Positions 7,773-17,692 of a stretch of 64,000 nucleotides of DNA are shown here, in pieces (positions within the stretch are counted from its first letter, which is position 1; each line of letters starts with the position of its first letter). The DNA is from CAIQPS01 sp964631965 (lineage in GTDB: Bacteria; Actinomycetota; Thermoleophilia; RBG-16-64-13). The notes under the pieces were generated by a model that saw only the letters and a program-made list of their open reading frames with translations, was not told where the DNA came from and made no database searches. The translations under genes were made by a program, and so were the position numbers. The stretch spans positions 1-64,000 of the forward strand of contig CAZWAR010000001.1 in the NCBI GenBank assembly GCA_964631965.1, in the 5' to 3' direction.

Positions 7773-9425
7773 TCAGGACGTGAGCAGGTTTCGCGCTTTC
7801 AGACCCAGGCCGAGGCGTTCCTTGTGCTCCGTCTGGAAGACACTGAGTCCGGTTATCTCCGCGATCTTCTCCAGCCGGTAGCGTATGGTGTGGCGGTGGG
7901 CGTACAGTTCAGCCGCCGTCTGGGTGAGGCTCTCGTCGTGCTTGAAGAAGACTGCGAGCGTCTGCACGAGTTGGGTCCTGTTGGCTTCGTCATAACGGTC
8001 CACGAGACCGATGGTCTCGTCATAGAGAGACCGGATCTGCTCGGGGTCCCGCTCCCAGATGTCGAGCAGCAGACGGTAGGTCCCGACATCGTGGAAATGC
8101 AGAAGCGCAGACGCGCCCTGAAGTTTGCGTGCCACTTTCAAGGCTATGAGAGCCTCCTGGTAGCCGCGATCCATCTGGGCCGGGTCGTTCACGTAGCCGC
8201 TGATGCCGGCGGAGACACTGAGCGGACCCGAGGAGCGACCGAGTTCCTGGATGGTGGCCGCCAGCTTCCGCAGGGCTTCCGGATCGCGAGCGGTCTTGCC
8301 GCAAACGAACACGACTATCTGCCCGGACTTGAGGCTGGCCAGGGAGGAGGGTTCCTTCGCCGACACGTAGCGCGTGACCTGGCTGAAGAAACGTTCGATT
8401 GCGGCTTCCAGTTCGGCCTCCCCCAAGTTCCTGCGGGCAAGGGTGCCCCCGAACTCGTCCACGCCCAGGAGCAGCACCGCGGAGCCCTGGCTGAGGTCGC
8501 ACCCCAGGAACGCACCCCGGCGAAGCAGCGAGTCACCCCCTCTGTCGCCACCGGCGATGACATCGTCGACGAAATCCCCCTTGAGCCGCACCTCGGTCTC
8601 GAACCGGACTCGGTCCTGAGCCATCTCCAAGGCGGCAATGGTGGCCGAATGTTCGAGCACGAGCGTCTCCATGGCCGAGGGCTTCTCGGCATCGGTGACC
8701 GCGCACAGATAGCCCAACCGCTTGTGGCTCGCGACGATAGGCAGAGCCAGCATGGCGGGTAGGCCTTCCTCGTCCAAACGGAACAGCTTCTCCGCCATTC
8801 CCAAGGCGGCGAATGCCGACCGGATCTCGGGCCGGCGCAGATGTTCGGCGAGGACGGCCCTTTCGAGCGGGAGCCCGGGGGATGCGGCCAGGAGCTCGAG
8901 CGACGAGTCGACGACGAAGACGGGCCGCTCCAGCAGCCGCGAAGCTTCCTCCGCCAGGTCCTGCCATCCCCCGCCCCGTATGACCACGCCGAGGAGGCTG
9001 CGATGGATGGCCTGCGATTGTTCGAGCTGGGAGGCCTGCCGGTTGATGATCACCTCGGTCGCATCCTGCATCAGCCGCGTCCAGCGGAGGTTCTGCGGGA
9101 CCTCGATGATGGGGAACTTGCGACGCTGCGCGAGCTCGATGATGTCCGGAGGGATGCCTTCCACGAAGCGGGTGGTCTTCACGAATAGAGCGGCTGCGCC
9201 GGCCATCATGACCCGGCGGCAGAACTCCCGTTGCCGGTCGAGGTCGCCCTTGACCGCGAACATGGTCGACAGCACCATCTCGCCCCCCGACAGCCAGTCG
9301 GCGATGTCGGGCACTTCGCCGACCGTGACCGACGTGACCCGGCGATCGAGCCCTGCCTCCCCGGCGAGAAGCCTGGCGTCCTTGAGTGCGGGTAGCGCGA
9401 GTATCTGTTCAACTGTCACCGGCAT
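7773..9425 (-). CDS. PucR-family transcriptional regulator
   Basis: This 550-residue regulator has the three-part PucR/CdaR layout. An N-terminal PucR domain spans residues 1-125 (VTVEQILALPALKDARLLAG, then GEMVLSTMFAVKGD). A CdaR GGDEF-like domain lies around 270-420. The C-terminal helix-turn-helix contains TQTAAELYAHRHTIRYRLEKI near residue 500. PucR proteins sense metabolites and activate purine, ureide or other nitrogen-compound genes. It is flanked by amt-PII genes and faces away from a third PII gene, so nitrogen uptake is the likely regulon. GTACAA motifs lie in both neighbouring gaps. The ATG at 9425 lacks a strong ribosome site. Confidence 0.85.
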   Translation of the reverse strand: MPVTVEQILALPALKDARLLAGEAGLDRRVTSVTVGEVPDIADWLSGGEMVLSTMFAVKGDLDRQREFCRRVMMAGAAALFVKTTRFVEGIPPDIIELAQRRKFPIIEVPQNLRWTRLMQDATEVIINRQASQLEQSQAIHRSLLGVVIRGGGWQDLAEEASRLLERPVFVVDSSLELLAASPGLPLERAVLAEHLRRPEIRSAFAALGMAEKLFRLDEEGLPAMLALPIVASHKRLGYLCAVTDAEKPSAMETLVLEHSATIAALEMAQDRVRFETEVRLKGDFVDDVIAGGDRGGDSLLRRGAFLGCDLSQGSAVLLLGVDEFGGTLARRNLGEAELEAAIERFFSQVTRYVSAKEPSSLASLKSGQIVVFVCGKTARDPEALRKLAATIQELGRSSGPLSVSAGISGYVNDPAQMDRGYQEALIALKVARKLQGASALLHFHDVGTYRLLLDIWERDPEQIRSLYDETIGLVDRYDEANRTQLVQTLAVFFKHDESLTQTAAELYAHRHTIRYRLEKIAEITGLSVFQTEHKERLGLGLKARNLLTS

Positions 9426-9786
9426 GGCGGATACACGATATCACCGGTTTGGACATTCGTACAAGCGGACCGCACCCTTTGTTTACTGCCACCCACGACA
9501 TATGGTGACCTTCCGGTGCACACCCTCACAAGCTTGCGCCGTTTGTACAAATCATCCCTGTAGGCTTCTCGTCTCAGGGCCGATGCGAATGTGACTCGGG
9601 AAACGTAGTATCGCGGCCGGAGGCTATGGGCGTGTTCGGACCGGACCGGAGCGCTCGATAGGAGCGCTCCAAGGGATACTGGAGGTCGGCGCAGAAGAGA
9701 TTGGCGGTCTCGCTTTCGCCGAGACGGGTACCCCTCGTTTGCACCACCTGCGTCGATGGACTGCGAAGCTCTGCTGAGGAGGAACC
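9426..9786. promoter_or_regulatory. Divergent gap between pucR and PII copy 3
   Basis: This 361-base gap contains no convincing gene. It holds two GTACAA motifs: TTCGTACAAG at 9456-9465 and TTTGTACAAA at 9542-9551, the second a perfect 10-bp palindrome. A strong GAGGAGG ribosome site for the PII gene lies at its right end. It probably carries divergent promoters for the regulator and the PII gene. Confidence 0.4.
9542..9551. promoter_or_regulatory. TTTGTACAAA palindrome between pucR and PII copy 3
   Basis: A perfect 10-bp palindrome in the divergent intergenic region, sharing its core with the TTGTACAA palindrome before amt copy 2 and with the imperfect site at 9456-9465. It is a candidate PucR operator by position. 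Confidence 0.35.
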
Positions 9787-10128
9787 GTGAAGTACATCAT
9801 CGCGATCATCCAGCCTGACCGCCTCGACGAGGTGGTCGGGGCGCTGACCGACACCGAGATCAATCTGATGACCGTATCCGACGTGATGGGCCGGGGTCGC
9901 CAGAAAGGTGTAGCCGAGGTCTACCGGAGTCACGTGGAACCAGGCGGGCTGCTACGCAAGGTGAAAGTTGAGATCGCTGTGAACGACGCCTTCGTGCAAC
10001 CGGCCATCGACGCGGTGGTCAAGGGCGCGCGCACCGGCAACATCGGCGATGGCAAGATCTTCGTGCTCGATCTCGAGGATTGCGTGCGCATCCGCACCGG
10101 TGAGACAGGAGGTCCCGCGATAGGGTGA
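9787..10128 (+). CDS. glnB: PII nitrogen regulatory protein (copy 3)
   Basis: A 113-residue PII protein on the plus strand, starting at a GTG at 9787 behind a strong GAGGAGG site. The T-loop reads GRGRQKGVAEVYRSHVE and the B-loop TGNIGDGKIFV. Tyr46 is present and position 51 is Glu, as in the other two copies. Unlike them it stands alone, divergent from pucR and without an amt gene. It may regulate targets other than Amt, such as nitrogen assimilation enzymes encoded elsewhere. A GC-rich hairpin follows about 100 bases downstream. Confidence 0.92.
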   Translation: MKYIIAIIQPDRLDEVVGALTDTEINLMTVSDVMGRGRQKGVAEVYRSHVEPGGLLRKVKVEIAVNDAFVQPAIDAVVKGARTGNIGDGKIFVLDLEDCVRIRTGETGGPAIG

Positions 10129-10451
10129 AGTGCCCCCCTGCGACAGCGGCCACGCGGCCCCGACCGTAGCGCGGCAGCCTCCCGACAGCCCATCTCCCGG
10201 CCCGCCCCCGGCCGGAGGAGATGGCTCCTCGGCCCCCGGACCTGTCCCACACCGCAGGTTCGGGGGCCTTCCTCATGGTAATCTATTCGGGCTGATGGGC
10301 TGCTGAGCTGGACCAGCCCGACAGGACTCGTTGCGGATGAGTCTGGAAGCCAGGATGAATCAGCGGTCAGGCCGCACCGGGCTGCGTTTCTGCAGCCAAA
10401 ACAACACCGGGGCGGTTCCCCCGCTACAAATGCGGAGGATGTGCGTACACG
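10129..10451. other. Intergenic region before the activase genes
   Basis: This 323-base stretch carries a small hairpin (GCCGGAGGAG with CTCCTCGGC, 10211-10232), the larger terminator hairpin at 10231-10268 and a GC-rich leader for the next gene. No coding signal is evident. A GGAGG at 10434-10438 lies 13 bases before the ATG at 10452, slightly far for an ideal ribosome site. Confidence 0.4.
10231..10268 (+). terminator. Terminator hairpin after PII copy 3
   Basis: GGCCCCCGGACCTG pairs with CAGGTTCGGGGGCC across a ten-base loop, with one G-T wobble. A short T-containing tail (TTCCTC) follows. It lies about 100 bases after the PII stop. Confidence 0.55.
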
Positions 10452-13400
10452 ATGGCGACGCTCGGCATCGATATCGGCTGCATCAGTGTGAAGATGGCTG
10501 TCGTCGGCACCACTGCCGACCGCGAGCTCTTCGACCGGATAAGGCGTGATTCCACCCTCTTCCATGTTCCGGAGGGCGAGGACAAGGTCCGCCCTCACCC
10601 GGATGCTCCCCCGGTCCTCGCCACAGTCTACCGGCGCATCAAAGGAAGCCCCGCAGAAGCCACTCGGGAGCTCCTCGATCACCTGCTGGGCGCGCTTCCC
10701 AAAGGGCTGGTCACCGCCGTGCGGGGCACCGGCAGCGGCGGTCGCCTCGTCGGCCAGATACTGGAGATCCCGTTCGAGAACGAGTTCAAGGCCATCGCCC
10801 GCGCGATCGGCGCTCTGCATCCGGATGTAACCACCGTCTTCGAGATGGGCGGCGAGACGTCCAAGTTCATAAGGTTGGAGACCGACCAGTCCTCCGGCCG
10901 GGTGGGGATCGCGGACTACGGCACCAACGGTGACTGTGCCGCCGGTACCGGGTCGTTCATGGACCAGCAGGCCAACCGTCTGCTCTACGCCATCGAGGAC
11001 GTGGGCGATATCGTCCAGCGCGCCGGCAAGGCCGCCTCGATCGCGGGCCGCTGCTCGGTGTTCGCTAAGTCGGACATGATCCATGCCCAGCAGAAGGGCT
11101 ATCAGCCCCCCGAGGTGTTGAAGGGCCTCTGCAACGCCGTTGTACGCAACTATCGGGGCTCCATCACCAAAGGCAAGGAGATCGGCGAGCGGGTGGCCTT
11201 CATCGGGGGTGTCGCCGCCAACACGGGCGCGATCGCCGCCATGCGCGATGCCTTCGGGACCGACGCCGAGCATCTCATCGTCCCCGCCTACTACGCCTGG
11301 ATGGGCGCTATAGGCACCGCCCTGATCGCAGCGGACGAAGCGGCGGGGCAGGAGATGGTCACCGTCGATACAGGCCGTCTGGCTCAGGGGCTGGCGGCCG
11401 AGTTCCAGACGAGCGACGCTCTCTCCACGGAGCACGTCACCCTCCTGCGCGACCGGGTGAAGCCCTACCGCTTCGCGGCCGAGGGCAAGATATGCGCGTA
11501 TCTGGGCATCGACGTCGGGTCGGTGTCCACGAACCTCGTCGTCCTCGACGAAGAGGGCGAGATGGTCAAGGAGATCTACGTCAAGACCGAGGGGCGACCC
11601 GTCGAGGTGGTCAACCGCGGGTTGGCGGAGATCTACAACGAGATGGGCGACCGCCTCGCGATTCGCGGAGTCGCCACCACCGGCTCAGGCCGGGAGTTGA
11701 TCGGCGAACTCATCGGCGCCGATACGGTCAACGACGAGATCACCGCCCACAAGACCGGCGCCACCTTCATCGGCCGCAAGTACATTGACCGGGTGCCGGA
11801 CACCATCTTCGAGATCGGGGGGCAAGACTCCAAGTTCATCAGCTTGGAAGACGGCGTGGTGGTGGACTTCGCCATGAACGAGGCCTGCGCGGCAGGTACC
11901 GGCTCGTTCCTCGAGGAACAGGCCGAGAAGCTGGGCATCAACATCATCGGCGAGTTCGCAGAGTTGGCACTGTCGTCGGAAGCGCCGGTGAAACTGGGGG
12001 AACGCTGCACGGTGTTCATGGAACGGGACGTCAACTCCTACCTGCAGCGCGGGGCCGACAAGAAGGCGCTGGTGGCCGGGCTGGCCTACTCCATCGCCTA
12101 CAACTACCTCAACCGCTTGGTGGGCCAGCGACACATCGGCGAAACCATCTACTTCCAGGGCGGCACCGCCTACAACGACTCCGTCGCCGCCGCCTTCAGC
12201 ATGATCCTGGGCAAGGACATCATCGTACCGCCGTACAACGGCGTGGTGGGCGCTATCGGCGCCGCGCTGCTCGCCCGCGAGAAGATGTCGGCTACCGAGG
12301 CTCCTTCCCGCTTCCGCGGCTGGGACCTCGAGCAGGTGGACTACAGCGTCCGGGAATTCGTCTGCAAGGGCTGCAGCAACGAGTGCGACATCCGCCAGTT
12401 CACCATCGGCGACGAGAAGACCTACTGGGGCGACAAGTGCTCGGACCGGTATCGAAAACGGGCCAAGGTGGATAAAGAGCCGGTCATCCGCGATCTGGTC
12501 GAATTCCGCAACGCTCTCTTCTTCTCCTACGTCGCCCAGACCGAGGACAATGAGACCTTCCTCCGGAGCGGCACCGGCTCGCCTCTCGGCACGATCGGGA
12601 TCCCCCGGGCGATGTACACCTACGACCGCCTGCCCTTCTGGGCGACCTTGTTCAAAGCCTGCGGTTTCGATGTGGCCGTCTCGCGCCAGACCGACAAGAA
12701 GATCCGGGAATGGGGCATCGAGGCGTCTGTGGCCGAACCCTGCTTCCCCATCCGTGTGGCTCACGGGCACGTGGCCGAGTTGCTGAACGCCGGCGTGGAC
12801 CGAGTGTTCATCCCCAACCAACTGAACGAGGAGACGGACCATCCCGAGCTGGAGTCGCACGCCTGCCCCTGGGGCCAGACCCTTCCCCTCGTCATCCGGC
12901 TGGCGCCCCGGTTCGAAGCGCAGAGGGACAAGTTCCTGGCTCCCACCATCCATTTCCGCCGCGGACCGGACAACGTGCGAGAGACCCTGCGGGCGGCCCT
13001 CAAGCCGCTGGGAGTACCGCCCCGGACGGTCGACCAGGCCGTCAACGAGGCCTACGAGGCCCAGAACGACTTCCGCGCCCGGCTTATCGAGGCCGGTGCA
13101 GACGCCCTGGCCACCCTGGAGGAGCACGACGAGCTGGGTATAGTCCTCGTCGGCCGGCCCTACAACATCTACGACGCCGGCGTCAACATGGACATCCCTG
13201 CCAAGCTGCGGCGGTTCTACGGGGTCAACGTCATCCCGCTCGACTTCCTGCCGCTCTGGGGCACGGATACGCGCGACGTCACCCCCAACATGTTCTGGAA
13301 CTACGGGCGCAAGATCCTGCAGGCGGCCCGCATCGTAGAGCAGTACCCCAACCTGCACATCATCTATATGACCAATTTCAAGTGCGGGCCCGACTCGTAC

Positions 13401-13568
13401 GTGAAGCACTTCATCCGCAGCGCTTCGTCGGATCCGTTCCTGGTGCTGCAGTTCGATGAACACACCAACGACGCCGGCGCCATGACGCGCTGCGAAGCCT
13501 ACCTGGACAGCAAGGGCTTCCTGCGCTGGTGGGCCCGGCAGGACAAGCAGCCCGTCGGGGGACGATGA
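10452..13568 (+). CDS. Double-domain BadF/HgdC-type ATPase fused to a DUF2229-like region
   Basis: This 1038-residue protein has two ASKHA activase domains of the BadF/BadG/BcrA/BcrD family, at roughly residues 1-310 and 345-620. Each begins with a LGIDIG-type phosphate loop. Each carries the cluster-binding cysteines: Cys162 in GDCAAGTGSF and Cys201 in GRCSVF for the first, with EACAAGTGSF and ERCTVF in the second. The C-terminal 400 residues resemble DUF2229/HgdB-like regions and are Cys-containing (CKGCSNEC). Activases of this family couple ATP hydrolysis to low-potential electron transfer to 2-hydroxyacyl-CoA dehydratases or benzoyl-CoA reductases. In many anaerobes the architecture is one protein of about 1400 residues; here the final part is the next gene. 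The physiological target is unknown. Confidence 0.85.
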   Translation: MATLGIDIGCISVKMAVVGTTADRELFDRIRRDSTLFHVPEGEDKVRPHPDAPPVLATVYRRIKGSPAEATRELLDHLLGALPKGLVTAVRGTGSGGRLVGQILEIPFENEFKAIARAIGALHPDVTTVFEMGGETSKFIRLETDQSSGRVGIADYGTNGDCAAGTGSFMDQQANRLLYAIEDVGDIVQRAGKAASIAGRCSVFAKSDMIHAQQKGYQPPEVLKGLCNAVVRNYRGSITKGKEIGERVAFIGGVAANTGAIAAMRDAFGTDAEHLIVPAYYAWMGAIGTALIAADEAAGQEMVTVDTGRLAQGLAAEFQTSDALSTEHVTLLRDRVKPYRFAAEGKICAYLGIDVGSVSTNLVVLDEEGEMVKEIYVKTEGRPVEVVNRGLAEIYNEMGDRLAIRGVATTGSGRELIGELIGADTVNDEITAHKTGATFIGRKYIDRVPDTIFEIGGQDSKFISLEDGVVVDFAMNEACAAGTGSFLEEQAEKLGINIIGEFAELALSSEAPVKLGERCTVFMERDVNSYLQRGADKKALVAGLAYSIAYNYLNRLVGQRHIGETIYFQGGTAYNDSVAAAFSMILGKDIIVPPYNGVVGAIGAALLAREKMSATEAPSRFRGWDLEQVDYSVREFVCKGCSNECDIRQFTIGDEKTYWGDKCSDRYRKRAKVDKEPVIRDLVEFRNALFFSYVAQTEDNETFLRSGTGSPLGTIGIPRAMYTYDRLPFWATLFKACGFDVAVSRQTDKKIREWGIEASVAEPCFPIRVAHGHVAELLNAGVDRVFIPNQLNEETDHPELESHACPWGQTLPLVIRLAPRFEAQRDKFLAPTIHFRRGPDNVRETLRAALKPLGVPPRTVDQAVNEAYEAQNDFRARLIEAGADALATLEEHDELGIVLVGRPYNIYDAGVNMDIPAKLRRFYGVNVIPLDFLPLWGTDTRDVTPNMFWNYGRKILQAARIVEQYPNLHIIYMTNFKCGPDSYVKHFIRSASSDPFLVLQFDEHTNDAGAMTRCEAYLDSKGFLRWWARQDKQPVGGR

Positions 13569-14959
13569 TGGCGACGGAGAGCAGGGAACGCGGCAGTACG
13601 ACCGGCGCAGCCGGGAATGGCAACGGCAGGTCCACTCGACCCCCGGCGGACACGGCGCTGGTTGCAGCACCGAAACCAGAGACCGCGCACAGTGCCGGCA
13701 AGAGCCCCGTCCGCGAGGACGTGGACATCAAGGGCCGCACCCTCTGGCTCACTCACATGCCCTTCGGCGGTTCGGTCATGCTGGCCGCCGCTTTCCGTTC
13801 CATCGGGCTCGACACCAAGGTGGTGCCTACCGAAGACGCCCGCGTGCTGGAGTTGGGCGGCAAGTACACCTCCGGTGACGAGTGCTACCCACAGCGGATC
13901 GTTCTGGGGGACTACCTGCGTCTCATCGAAGACCGGCAGATGGACCCCAAGAGGACTGCCTTCCTCCTCCCCACCGCCAACGGCCCCTGCCGCTTCGGCC
14001 AATACTTCGGGCTGCTGCGCCAGGTGCTCGACGAGCGGGGCCTCGAAGATGTCATCATCCTCCCCATCACCTCCGCCGATGGATATGCCGGCATAGGAGA
14101 ACAGGCCGGGTCCCTCATCCGGACGGCGTGGCGGTCGGTGGTCATCCAGGACATCCTGCTCAAGCTCTTGCTGATGACCCGACCCTACGAGGTGAATGCG
14201 GGCCAGACCGACAGGGTCTACTTGGAAAACCTCGAGCTGATGGCCGGGATCATCGAGCGCCAGGGCATCAGCAACCAGGAGCGTCTGACGGATGCGAAGG
14301 CCGGTTTGCTTCGAGTGAAAGAGGCGTTCGCGAAGATTCCGGTGAAGCAGGAGGATCGCCCGCTCATCGGTGTGGTCGGCGAGATCTTCTGCCGGCTCAA
14401 CACGTTCGCCAACAACGAAGTGATCCGCCACATCGAGGCCCAGGGCGGCGAGTGCTGGCTGGCCGGCGTGGGGGAATGGGTGTGGTACACCAACGCTGAG
14501 GCGTTCCGCCGCTTGCGTGAAGAGAAACGCCGCGTCAGCAAGGATTGGCTCAAGAACTTCCTGACGGCCCGAGTGATGCGCAAAGACGAGGAAGCCCTCA
14601 TCGAGGACTTCAGGGAGACGTTCAAGCGCCACCGGGAACCGCACGTGCACGAGATTCTCGAGTGCGGTCATCCCTATCTGCCTCAGGAAGGGGCTCTCGG
14701 GGAGATGGTGCTGTCCACCGGCGGAGCCATCTACCTCTACCACCAAGGGGCGGATGGCATCGTCGACATCAGCCCGTTCACCTGCATGAACGGCATCGTC
14801 ACCGAGGCCGTGTACCCGGTGGTGAGCCGCGATCACGACAACATCCCCATCCGCGTGTTCTACTTCGACGGCACGGCCAGCGACCTTGAACGGGACGTCG
14901 GCATCTTCCTCGAACTCGCAAAGACCTACAAGCGGCGCAAGAAGATCGTCCGGTCGTAG
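13565..14959 (+). CDS. HgdB-like 2-hydroxyacyl-CoA dehydratase-type partner protein
   Basis: This 464-residue protein starts at an ATG overlapping the TGA of the previous gene (ATGA), which argues for a fixed stoichiometric partnership. After a low-complexity N-terminus of about 45 residues comes a domain resembling the 2-hydroxyglutaryl-CoA dehydratase component family. It has conserved cysteines in GDECYPQRIVLGDY, NGPCRFGQYF, EIFCRLN, ILECGHPYLP and SPFTCMNG, which could ligate a [4Fe-4S] cluster. The pair together equals the single large fused proteins seen in other anaerobes. No CoA-transferase or second dehydratase subunit is nearby, so a substrate cannot be named. Confidence 0.8.
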   Translation: MMATESRERGSTTGAAGNGNGRSTRPPADTALVAAPKPETAHSAGKSPVREDVDIKGRTLWLTHMPFGGSVMLAAAFRSIGLDTKVVPTEDARVLELGGKYTSGDECYPQRIVLGDYLRLIEDRQMDPKRTAFLLPTANGPCRFGQYFGLLRQVLDERGLEDVIILPITSADGYAGIGEQAGSLIRTAWRSVVIQDILLKLLLMTRPYEVNAGQTDRVYLENLELMAGIIERQGISNQERLTDAKAGLLRVKEAFAKIPVKQEDRPLIGVVGEIFCRLNTFANNEVIRHIEAQGGECWLAGVGEWVWYTNAEAFRRLREEKRRVSKDWLKNFLTARVMRKDEEALIEDFRETFKRHREPHVHEILECGHPYLPQEGALGEMVLSTGGAIYLYHQGADGIVDISPFTCMNGIVTEAVYPVVSRDHDNIPIRVFYFDGTASDLERDVGIFLELAKTYKRRKKIVRS

Positions 14960-14999
14960 GACGGTGCGTACCCGGCCGCGGATTGAGGTCTAGAAGCAG

Positions 15000-17631
15000 A
15001 TGTTCGCCCGCATAGGTTCGTTCGCCGTCCGCTATCGTTGGTTCATCGTCGCAGTCTGGATCCTGGCAGCCATTGTCCTCACCCTCGTCGCCCCAAACAT
15101 CGACGATGTCGCGGTCAGCGACCAGCGGGCGTTCCTCCCGTCCACCGCCCCCAGCCTCGACGCCAACGAAGTGGTCCGGACGTACTTCCCGGACCGGGTT
15201 TCGCCCTCGAGTGCGGTGGTGGTGGTCGATGCGGGACAAGGGGGCCGGGTCGATCAGGGGGCCGCGGGCGACTTCGTCGCCGGGCTCACCACCTGGCTGA
15301 CCGGGCCGGACAAGCCGGCCGGCGTGGATCGGGTGCTGTCTCCGATTAAGGGAGACGAACAGACCAAGGCCAGCCTCACCAGCCCCGACGGTCAGGTGGC
15401 TCTAGTCCTGGCCCGCTTCACGGCCGTCGGGACGGAGCCGTCGACGAAGGACGCCATAGCCGCCCTCCAAGAGCGATTGACGCAGGCGCCTTCGGGTGTA
15501 ACGGCCTACCTCACCGGGGACGGCCCCATCCTGTCCGCTTACAACGAGGATTCGAAGCAAAGCGTCGATTCCCACCACCTGGATCACCATCCTCCTGGTC
15601 GTGGTGATACTTCTCGTCATTTACCGGTCGCCGGTAAGCCCTATCATCCCCCTGGTGACGATCGGCCTCGCCTACTTCATCTCCCGGGGGCTCATCGCCT
15701 TCCTGGGATCCGGTCCGCTCACCATCTCGATGTACACCAACGTGTTCCTCATCGTGGTGCTGTTCGGGGCCGGCACGGATTACTGCCTCTTCCTCATCAG
15801 CCGCTTCCGCGAGGAGATGACCGACGTGCACACGGCGGCGCCGGCCGTGCGCACGACCGTCCGCACTGTCGGGGAGACCATCGCGTCGAGCGCCGGCACC
15901 GTGATCGTGGGGCTGGCTTTGATGGCCGCTGCGGAACTCGGCCTCTACAACACGACCGGGCCCAGCATCGCCATAGGGGTGGCGATCGCGCTGGCGGCCG
16001 GGCTCACCTTCACGCCGGCCCTCCTCACCATCCTTGGCCACTACGCCTTCTGGCCCCGCCATCCGAGGCATATTGGTGAGCGCGGGCTGTGGCACGCGTG
16101 GGCGGGTAAAGTGCTGGGCCGGCCCATTGTGGCCCTGATCGTACCGCTGGTGATACTGGTGCCGCTGGCGGTCTACGGGGCCGGTCTGGCCCGGGACTTC
16201 GATCTCCTCGGCGACCTGCCCAAGAACGACGAGACCAGGCAGGGGTTCAACGTCCTCGCCACCCACTTCGGCCCTGGCCAGATGCAACCCCTCAACGTCG
16301 TGGCCCTCGATGACGCCCGCTTCGACACTCCCCAGGGTCTGGGCAAGATCGGGGAACTGCAGACCCTCCTCCAGGGCACGACCCATGTGACCACCGTGCG
16401 GAGCTTCACCGGCTCCCTGGACCGGACCACCCTGAGCGTCGCCGACCAGTTGGCCACCCAGGCCGAAGGAGTGCGGAAGGGCGCCGCCCAGCTCCAGGCG
16501 ACGCTGGGTAGTGGCGGCGGGGACACGAGCCAGCTGCAATCTGCCGCCGCCGGTCTCACGGGCACCTACGGCTACCTGATGCAGCTCGCCCAGGGCTATC
16601 CCGACATCGCTGGGGACGCCGGCTACGTGCAGGCCACGGGTGCCCTCGCCGAACTGGCCAAGCTCGCCTCGTCGCTTTCCGGAGCCGGGGACGGCCTCCA
16701 GCAGGCGGCCGCAGCCCAAGAAGCCCTCACGCAACTCGACGCACTCGCCGCCGGGCTGGCGACTCTGCAGCAGGCCTTCGCCGCCAGGCCGGACGCGCTC
16801 ATGCTGCCCCAACTCTACCTCGACCAGAACGAGGGACTCACGCAGCTCCGCAACGCCTATATCTCCACGGATGGGGTCGCCGTCCGCCTCCAGGTGGTAC
16901 TCGACGCCGGCCCCTACAGCCCGGAGGCCATCGCCGCCACGAAGGCCATGCGTTCCACTCTCTCGTCCTCCGGCTTCCATGCGGTCGTGGAGGGCGACTC
17001 CGCAGTGCTCCTCGACCTGCAGCAAGCGTCCGACCACGACATGAACATGGCCCTCATCTATGTCCTCGGCGGGGTGTTCGTGGTGCTGGTGCTGCTCCTC
17101 AGAGCACTGGTCTCCCCCATCTACCTGATCCTCACCATCCTCCTCTCCTACAGCGCCACAATGGGAGTGGTCCGCGTGCTGTTCGTGGACGTCCTCGGCA
17201 GCGCGGGGATCGTGTGGTGGGTGCCGATGTTCATGTTCGTGATGCTTGTCGCCCTTGGGATGGACTACAACATCTTCCTCATCGGCAGGGTGAAGGAGGA
17301 GGTGGCGGCGAGGGGGACGCGGGACGGCACCCGCCAGGCTCTGGCCCGCACCGGGGGCATCATCACCTCGGCCGGTATCATCATGGCGGGCACGTTCGCG
17401 AGCATGATCAGCGGCAGCTTGCTCGGCCTCCTGCAGATCGGGTTCGCCGTGGCCTTCGGCGTGTTGCTCGATACGTTCGTGGTCCGGACTACTCTCGTAC
17501 CCGCCATCACAGTGCTCCTCGGTCGCTGGGCCTGGTGGCCGCGCCGCGGGCCTGGACGAAGCGCGGCCCCGATCTCCACCGATGCCGAGAGGGGATCACC
17601 GGACATCACCGGGCCTCCGACCGAGTCGTAG
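15000..17631 (+). pseudogene. MMPL/RND-family transporter, broken by a one-base frameshift
   Basis: The gene starts at 15000 (MFARIGSFAVRYRWFIVAVW, first membrane helix). It reads in frame until about 15570, where the run CCC at 15571-15573 shifts the frame. Removing one C restores Asp-Ser-Thr-Thr-Trp-Ile-Thr and continues into the frame ending at 17631. The restored protein has 876 residues with the MMPL layout: one helix, a first extracytoplasmic domain, five helices, a second extracytoplasmic domain rich in Ala/Gln/Leu, and a final helical block with GMDYNIFLIGRVKEE. MMPL proteins export lipids or other hydrophobic molecules. The downstream part remains intact, so this is either a sequencing error or a recent mutation. 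Confidence 0.85.
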
Positions 17632-17692
17632 GGAGTCTCCTACTTCAGAGCGCCGGGGTGGACCGCCTCTGCAGGTGCTAGCGTGAAGCAGT

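Noticed and set aside
10452..13568. Corrinoid reductive activator (RACo-type) for O-demethylation
   Set aside because: RACo has an N-terminal [2Fe-2S] ferredoxin domain and a different cysteine pattern; here CAAGTGSF and RCSVF motifs fit HgdC/BadF activases.
11685..13670. Long minus-strand frame over the activase gene
   Set aside because: Composition typical of antisense in GC-rich coding DNA; the plus strand has clear ASKHA motifs.
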